A DNA stretch of 9,013 bases from Thermoprotei archaeon. GTDB lineage: Archaea; Thermoproteota; Thermoprotei_A; Sulfolobales; WANQ01. The stretch spans positions 1 to 9,013 of the forward strand of contig JALWGO010000220.1 of the NCBI GenBank assembly GCA_027038805.1, given 5' to 3'. The translations under genes and the position numbers were made by a program. Position 1 is the first letter of the stretch, and each line of letters begins with the position of its first letter. The notes under the pieces were generated by a model. The model did no database searches, was not told the origin of the DNA, and worked only from the letters and a program-made list of their open reading frames with translations. Below, piece after piece: positions 5,409 to 9,013 of this stretch.

Positions 5409-5951
5409 ATGGTGGATTTTAGTGAGGCAAAAATATTCTTGAATAACATTAGGGAGAGAAGTATACCAAGAGAGCTTGCAACAGCCACGGGTGTAGTGTG
5501 GCAGAAGGTATACAATACATATTTTAGATTAAACGAGCTGGTCGGAGAGCTTTCAAGGATTTTCGAGCTGGCTGAATGTTCAGTTAAGGCTGGCGCATCA
5601 TGTTATAAGAGGGAGAACTGGGAGACCTGTAATATTTGTACTAATTGGTGGAGTACAAAAACAGAGAATGAAGTTATTGTTACAAGGTTGAAACCTATTG
5701 CGGCATCAGTGTCGTATAATGGTGATATTGTAGTCTTTAAGGAAGATGGCAATCTCGAGTTCACTGTCAAGGGTACTGGTTATATATTAAAGTATAAGAC
5801 TGTAAAAGTTGAAGTATCCTTTAGAGGTGTCGAAGAGGCTCGTAGAAATTTAGATCACATATTATACACTCTTAGAGGCATTGAACGCGAAATAAAAAAC
5901 GCTAGACGGGGACTAGAAAACTGTTTGAAGTCTAAACGTATAGTTTGTTAA
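5409..5951 (+). CDS. Unknown protein with a four-Cys cluster (180 aa)
   Basis: I do not recognise this protein. It reads as an N-terminal helical region (residues 5-55), a Cys-rich loop (C57, C65, C74, C77 and WW at 79-80) that could hold one metal ion, a beta-rich middle (about 87-140), and a charged C-terminal helix (about 143-170), ending in KSKRIVC. The two ends may pack as a coiled pair around the beta part. The ATG at 5409 is preferred over the upstream GTG at 5391 because GGTAAT (5399-5404), one base off GGTGAT, lies 4 nt before it, and the TATA-like GATATATTC (5370-5378) would start transcription close to 5398. The neighbour upstream is also a Cys-rich metal-binding protein. The stop lies only 12 bases from the stop of the convergent cell-division gene. 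Confidence 0.65.
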   Translation: MVDFSEAKIFLNNIRERSIPRELATATGVVWQKVYNTYFRLNELVGELSRIFELAECSVKAGASCYKRENWETCNICTNWWSTKTENEVIVTRLKPIAASVSYNGDIVVFKEDGNLEFTVKGTGYILKYKTVKVEVSFRGVEEARRNLDHILYTLRGIEREIKNARRGLENCLKSKRIVC

Positions 5952-5963
5952 AAATACGTTGTT

Positions 5964-6617
5964 TTAGCTCTTTGTTTCCTCAGCTTCACCTGCCTTAGCG
6001 AATACTGGTAGGTCGGGGAACTTCTCCTTCATTCTCTGCTCAGCCACTATAGCTGCCTCCTCAAGTATACGCTTTGCCTCACCAGTAACTACTCCGTGAC
6101 CCGCTGGTGATCCGGTAAATTCTCCAGCCTCTATTACTAGTCCATTGAGGAGCTCTTCTACCTCTGCGAGTTCTAGGCCAAGTTCCGGCATTATGCCTTT
6201 TATTATATTTCTGAGCTGGCGTACAACTCCTACAACAGGTATTACGCTGCCCGCTACATCTCCAAATACTTGGATTGTCTCTAGTCTTATGGCTACTTGT
6301 TCGAGTGCTATCTGTGTTGAGAGTATGGTCTTTACCATTTTTCTTATCTCTGCTACCTCAGTTGCATACATTGCTGCTCTTGCTTTGTCTTTTGCTATGT
6401 GTGCTTCAACTACTCTCTCGAAGAGCATTTTGTCTCGTGCTTCAAGTTTGTTTAAGAATACTTCTAGTCTGTTTATTGTTGACTTAAGCTTGTATAATGC
6501 GACCGCGATTCTGTATCTTATAGGCTCCTTTCCACGAAGCGCTTCTTTAAGTGAGTCCATGAAGCTCTGTTTTTGTTCACCAGCCCAGATTTTGTTGAAA
6601 GATGAGAGTTTACTCAT
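5964..6617 (-). CDS. cdvB1: ESCRT-III-like cell division protein, CdvB1/CdvB2 type
   Basis: A Snf7/ESCRT-III family protein of the crenarchaeal Cdv system. CdvB-type proteins polymerise at mid-cell and are remodelled by the CdvC (Vps4-like) ATPase during constriction and membrane abscission. The sequence matches my recollection of Sulfolobales CdvB1: W-A-G near the start, the basic first helices (GKEPIRYRIAVALYKLKS, 29-46), RDKMLFERVVEA (61-72), the long helix with AAMYATEVAEIRKM (81-94), ALEQVAIRLETI (104-115), then PVVGVVRQLRN and GIMPELGLELAEVEELL. At 217 aa it lacks the C-terminal winged-helix domain of CdvB, which anchors to CdvA, fitting CdvB1 or CdvB2. KFPDLP (199-204) near the C-terminus may be a MIM2-like motif for CdvC; this is inference. 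TATA at 6666-6659 gives a leader of about 20 nt. It stands apart from any cdvA or cdvC gene. Confidence 0.9.
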   Translation of the reverse strand: MSKLSSFNKIWAGEQKQSFMDSLKEALRGKEPIRYRIAVALYKLKSTINRLEVFLNKLEARDKMLFERVVEAHIAKDKARAAMYATEVAEIRKMVKTILSTQIALEQVAIRLETIQVFGDVAGSVIPVVGVVRQLRNIIKGIMPELGLELAEVEELLNGLVIEAGEFTGSPAGHGVVTGEAKRILEEAAIVAEQRMKEKFPDLPVFAKAGEAEETKS

Positions 6618-6658
6618 GTTTGTCCTGCACCGATAGAGAAGTTATCCTTAATGCATAG

Positions 6659-6666
6659 TTTTTAAG
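6659..6666 (-). promoter_or_regulatory. TATA box of the CdvB gene
   Basis: On the minus strand CTTAAAAA is preceded by purine/pyrimidine sequence CTCCT that could serve as part of a BRE region. It predicts a start near 6637 and a leader of about 20 nt containing GGTG and AGGA. Confidence 0.5.
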
Positions 6667-6821
6667 AGGAGCGCCGCAATAACTTCCAAGAACCTATAAA
6701 TAATTATCTAATAATTAATTGACCGATTCTGTATGTGATATAATTACTATAATTGAAACATAGTGGTAGTACGAGGAATAAAGTTTATAAATAAAAGAAT
6801 ATTAATTCCAAGTACAATCAA
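6667..6821. other. AT-rich intergenic region with repeated TAATTA motifs and orphan TATA-like boxes
   Basis: No gene seen. It holds a perfect 7-bp inverted repeat, TAATTAT/ATAATTA (6701-6707 and 6711-6717), two adjacent 9-nt direct repeats TATAATTAC and TATAATTGA (6739-6756), and TATA-like sequences at about 6692-6700 and 6784-6793 that match no plus-strand gene. It lies upstream of the CdvB gene and downstream of the gene at 6822, so some motifs may be regulatory sites for the former. Confidence 0.35.
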
Positions 6822-7544
6822 CTATTTTAACATTGTCTCAAATAACAACCTTAAATTAGCCTCATTGCCTAGAGCTGTATCACTGAACACGTAGCCCGAG
6901 AAAACATAAAGTATAGGGTTTCCATTACTAAATACTATTGCTCCAGCACAAATATTTTCTCCAGAAGGGACAGGAAGGGCTTCTTGTGTAATTGGATCAA
7001 TTACCGTTGCCGTATTCTTTCCTCTAATAAGATGATATGCACTAAACGCTCTAATATGGAAGGCGTGCTCTACTATTACATTATCTATCCTATATTTCGG
7101 GAAATATGCATCCATCAACGGGTTTAGCGGGACACCATTATTGTTTATAGAATCATATATTTTAAGCCAAGTGTACTCTATACCATAAGATGATAGTAGC
7201 TTATTTAACAAAACTATATCCACACGTGAATGGGGAATAACCTCCAGTACTACAAGACTCCCCTTCCTTAAGCCACGCCTAATACATCTCCTTGTATCAT
7301 CATCTAATTGCAAAGTAGTATTTATATAGAACAATGCCTCCCCGAAGTCTACATCTATTAGGGAACAAGAATCATATACATATACCTCAACTCCCTTTTC
7401 CTCTATTAGTTTCTTTAGTTTTCGCCTACCACGAAATAATACACCATAATGCCGTGATGATACAAGGAGGGTGGTTTTCAAGGGCTCAGCCCCTGGCCAT
7501 TCTTCACTTAATTGTTTTCTGTTAGATTCCGGCGCGTACATCAT
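6822..7544 (-). CDS. Unknown protein, possibly with a class I amidotransferase-like (DUF4350/IFT52-like) fold
   Basis: A 240-residue soluble protein without membrane segments. The order of elements suggests a Rossmann-like alpha/beta domain related to non-catalytic glutamine amidotransferase-like folds: a basic N-terminal strand and helix (TTLLVSSRHYGVL and RRKLKKLIEEKG, 24-51), strand VEVYVYDS (52-59), a hydrophobic strand LFYINTT (71-77), DDDTRRCIRRGLRKGSLVVLEV (81-102; the 'closed lid then strand' pattern), and a C-terminal NPILYVFSGYVFSDTALGNEANLRLLF (209-235), like the 'state of the disk, then N-rich turn, then helix' ending of GldG/DUF4350 domains. No nucleophilic Cys in a G-x-C-x-G elbow is visible, so enzymatic activity is doubtful. 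Two adjacent ATGs (7544 and 7541) are possible starts. GATTAAATAG (minus strand, about 7584-7575) is the likely TATA box. The assignment is tentative. Confidence 0.65.
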   Translation of the reverse strand: MMYAPESNRKQLSEEWPGAEPLKTTLLVSSRHYGVLFRGRRKLKKLIEEKGVEVYVYDSCSLIDVDFGEALFYINTTLQLDDDTRRCIRRGLRKGSLVVLEVIPHSRVDIVLLNKLLSSYGIEYTWLKIYDSINNNGVPLNPLMDAYFPKYRIDNVIVEHAFHIRAFSAYHLIRGKNTATVIDPITQEALPVPSGENICAGAIVFSNGNPILYVFSGYVFSDTALGNEANLRLLFETMLK

Positions 7545-7573
7545 CGCCTAATCGGTTACTAGTGCCCGGTCAT

Positions 7574-7584
7574 CTATTTAATCC
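7574..7584 (-). promoter_or_regulatory. TATA box of the 7544 gene
   Basis: GATTAAATAG on the minus strand predicts transcription starting about 10 nt before the ATG, so this gene has its own promoter even though it follows the lysine-tail gene by only 56 bases. Confidence 0.5.
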
Positions 7585-7600
7585 TAGACGGGGTTTATCC

Positions 7601-8272
7601 TCACCCCTTCTTTTTCTTCTTCCTATGTTTCTTTTTAGTTTTCCTCTTCTTTTTCCTTGCCTTAGTTTGCCTCTTGGCTTTAGAGGATTTTTTCTCATCT
7701 ATGTCCAGGACTATTGTCTTTGCTTCAAAGTCTCCTGGTAATAGTACTCGTTCACCATGTTCTGTTACAAATACTATGGCTCTCCACTGCTTTTTTGATA
7801 AAATGAAACCCTCAAATAAGTACAAATCCTCGTTAACATCATACCATTTTGCTTTATCTATGGGTAATTTAAATGCTTGTGAAACATTGGAGCTTATGCC
7901 TTCTTCGGATTGATTTATATCTGATTGCGTCTGATTTTCTTCTATAATGCCTATTCTCAATAGTTTTGAAGGACGAGGACTTAAAGCTATTATCCTTCCA
8001 GTGTAGTCACCACCACCCACTTTTACCGTTAAACCCGGCATGCTCGCCTCTATTTCGATAAATACGTCTCTTCTGTTTTGGATAAGCTCATTTAACTTTT
8101 TATCCAATAATTCATGGAGTTTATCGTGTAGGTCTTCTCCTTCTTTTACCTTGATTTCGTCTTCCAGCCAGTCCTCTTTTACGGGTGTTAGTAATAAGAT
8201 GCTTGTATCATCAAATCTCTTCTCTGCTGGTGCAAATTCCCTTACTCTTAGGAGTACCTTCTGTTTTTTCAT
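7601..8272 (-). CDS. Unknown protein with a polybasic lysine tail
   Basis: A 223-residue protein that I do not recognise. Residues 1-190 form a folded-looking, acidic alpha/beta region: strands at 5-11 and 24-30, an acidic helix (EDLHDKLHELLDKKLNELI, 47-65), strands at 69-75 and 81-97 with VGGGDYTGR, a low-complexity linker (about 112-132, rich in Ser, Gln, Asn), then strands at 151-156, 164-170 and 176-190. The last 30 residues are almost pure base: 21 Lys/Arg plus one His, in runs such as ARKKKRKTKKKHRKKKKKG. Such tails usually bind nucleic acid or ribosomes electrostatically. The start is supported by AAGGAGAGG (minus, about 8287-8279), a somewhat long 6-nt or more from the ATG. A TATA-like CTTAATAAAT sits near 8342-8333. 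No partner suggests a function. Confidence 0.75.
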   Translation of the reverse strand: MKKQKVLLRVREFAPAEKRFDDTSILLLTPVKEDWLEDEIKVKEGEDLHDKLHELLDKKLNELIQNRRDVFIEIEASMPGLTVKVGGGDYTGRIIALSPRPSKLLRIGIIEENQTQSDINQSEEGISSNVSQAFKLPIDKAKWYDVNEDLYLFEGFILSKKQWRAIVFVTEHGERVLLPGDFEAKTIVLDIDEKKSSKAKRQTKARKKKRKTKKKHRKKKKKG

Positions 8273-8344
8273 TTTCTATGCCTCTCCTTAAGAGCCACCT
8301 AGTCTTGTTCATTGGTATAGTACTTACGTCACATTTATTAAGTA

Positions 8345-8370
8345 TTAGGTATTCAATATCTTTTACCTAA
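8345..8370. promoter_or_regulatory. Interrupted palindrome in the divergent promoter region
   Basis: TTAGGTA (8345-8351) and TACCTAA (8364-8370) form perfect 7-base inverted arms around 12 bases. Arm centres are 19 bases apart, close to two helical turns, as in operators for dimeric regulators. It lies next to the TATA-like element of the lysine-tail gene and about 75 bases before the aminotransferase start, so it could control either. Confidence 0.35.
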
Positions 8371-8446
8371 GTAAAGATCACATTATCTATAGACCGTAAA
8401 ATAGATTTAAGTGTATGCTTAATAGTTTTCCCGGTGACTAAGCCTA

Positions 8447-9013
8447 TTGTCTTCGAAACCTACTTTACAAGTCTCAAAACACCTCTACGATATAAGTGGT
8501 GAAGGTGCTTTCGCTTATCTAGCAAGAGCGAAAGAACTTGCTAGAAAGGGTATGAAGATAGTTAGCTTCGGTATAGGTCAACCCGACTTTCCGACACCAA
8601 AGCACATCAGAGAAGCTGCAAAGAAAGCTCTTGATGAAGGATTCACAGGTTATACCGAAACAGCAGGTATTTTTGAGTTAAGGCAGGCTATAGCAGACTA
8701 CCTCAATGACCAATACGGTGCCGAACTCTCGCCAGACGAAATAGTTGTTACTACCGGAGCAAAAACGGCTATTTTACTAGCACTAGCGCTTTATGTAAAG
8801 GAGGGAGTAGAAGTAATTATACCGGAGCCAAGCTACCCGGCATATGCCCAAGTAGTAAAGTTGTTTCATGGTAAACCAGTATACGTGCCACTTAAATGGG
8901 AAGGTGGTTCTAAGGGGTTTAGCCTAGACTTAGAGCTCATAGAGGATAAGATATCTAGTAAGACCAAGGTACTAGTACTAAACAATCCGCACAATCCTAC
9001 GGGCGCTGTCTTT
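8447..9013 (+). CDS. Class I/II PLP-dependent aminotransferase (AspC-like), N-terminal 189 residues
   Basis: A pyridoxal-phosphate aminotransferase of the aspartate aminotransferase class, transferring amino groups between amino acids and 2-oxo acids in the cytosol. The N-terminal half is present: the substrate-binding region FGIGQPDFPTP (41-51), GYTETAGIFELR (68-79), the cofactor-phosphate region TTGAKTAIL (102-110), PEPSYPAY (126-133), and NNPHNPTG (179-186), whose Asn183 contacts the PLP ring. The catalytic Lys, expected near residue 230-240, lies beyond the window. The start is TTG at 8447: the frame is closed by TGA four codons upstream, and the next Met is residue 36, past conserved sequence. 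GGTGA (8433-8437) is the possible ribosome binding site, 9 nt away. TATA candidates are at 8405-8411 or 8417-8425. Substrate specificity cannot be decided. Confidence 0.92.
   Translation, partial: MSSKPTLQVSKHLYDISGEGAFAYLARAKELARKGMKIVSFGIGQPDFPTPKHIREAAKKALDEGFTGYTETAGIFELRQAIADYLNDQYGAELSPDEIVVTTGAKTAILLALALYVKEGVEVIIPEPSYPAYAQVVKLFHGKPVYVPLKWEGGSKGFSLDLELIEDKISSKTKVLVLNNPHNPTGAVF

Noticed and set aside
5219..5515. Minus-strand frame across the end of the zinc-protein gene and the next gene.
   Set aside because: It overlaps two plus-strand genes with better start signals and shows no family resemblance.
6145..6636. Long plus-strand open frame antisense to the CdvB gene.
   Set aside because: Its translation is Ser/Leu-rich low-complexity sequence, and the opposite frame is a clear ESCRT-III protein; it is a shadow frame.
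6782..6797. Strong plus-strand TATA-like sequence (TTTATAAATA).
   Set aside because: No plus-strand gene or structured RNA follows at the right distance; it would only yield antisense to the end of the 6822 gene, and the region is AT-rich.
7454..7460. GTGATGA on the plus strand, a perfect box C.
   Set aside because: It lies inside the coding region of the 6822-7544 gene and has no CTGA box at guide distance.
7674..8370. Several plus-strand open frames opposite the lysine-tail gene.
   Set aside because: Ser/Phe-rich translations without ribosome binding sites, mirroring the minus-strand gene.

Overview
The window looks like chromosomal DNA of a hyperthermophilic crenarchaeon, probably of the order Desulfurococcales (Staphylothermus-like). 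This is an inference from several signs: an ESCRT-III type cell-division protein (CdvB family), an initiator tRNA gene with a small intron in the T-loop, TATA boxes about 25 bases before start codons with apparently leaderless genes, GGTGAT-type ribosome binding sites, frequent TTG/GTG starts, and AT-rich DNA with heavy use of AGA/AGG and ATA codons. No insertion sequence, CRISPR array or integrated element was recognised.

Layout. 1-130 holds the 5' end of an unrecognised gene on the minus strand, diverging from a small unknown protein gene (218-496, plus). A tRNA-iMet gene with a 23-nt T-loop intron follows (549-649). It is wrapped in a second acceptor-stem-like inverted repeat (535-542 / 660-667), and a hairpin plus T-run lies downstream. 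Next on the plus strand are an M42 metallo-aminopeptidase (750-1871), a carboxyltransferase subunit of the OadA/PycB family without its biotin domain (2005-3477), a membrane-anchored, probably glycosylated surface protein (3581-4606), a small helix-rich, possibly winged-helix protein (4639-4956), a protein made of two tandem cross-brace-like zinc modules (5061-5351), and an unknown four-Cys protein (5409-5951). Facing them on the minus strand are a CdvB1-like ESCRT-III protein (5964-6617), an unknown protein resembling amidotransferase-like folds (6822-7544), and an unknown protein with an extremely basic lysine tail (7601-8272). The plus-strand 5' part of a class I aminotransferase (8447-9013) runs off the end.

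There is little sign of large operons: most genes have their own TATA-like element. The genes are mostly housekeeping in type: peptide breakdown and amino acid metabolism (M42 peptidase, aminotransferase), C3/C4 metabolism (carboxyltransferase), translation initiation (tRNA) and cell division (CdvB).

The most interesting structure is outside the proteins. Two intergenic regions (3478-3580 and 4957-5060) each carry, on the minus strand, a box C/D guide RNA-like arrangement with perfect D' and C' boxes exactly 3 nt apart and variant outer boxes. In both, one near-symmetrical TATA element lies about 24 nt before the start codon of a leaderless plus-strand gene and about 26 nt before the predicted 5' end of the minus-strand RNA. 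This suggests bidirectional promoters that pair a protein gene with a divergent guide RNA. One candidate also consists of two homologous halves. The other notable item is the nested double acceptor stem around the intron-containing initiator tRNA.
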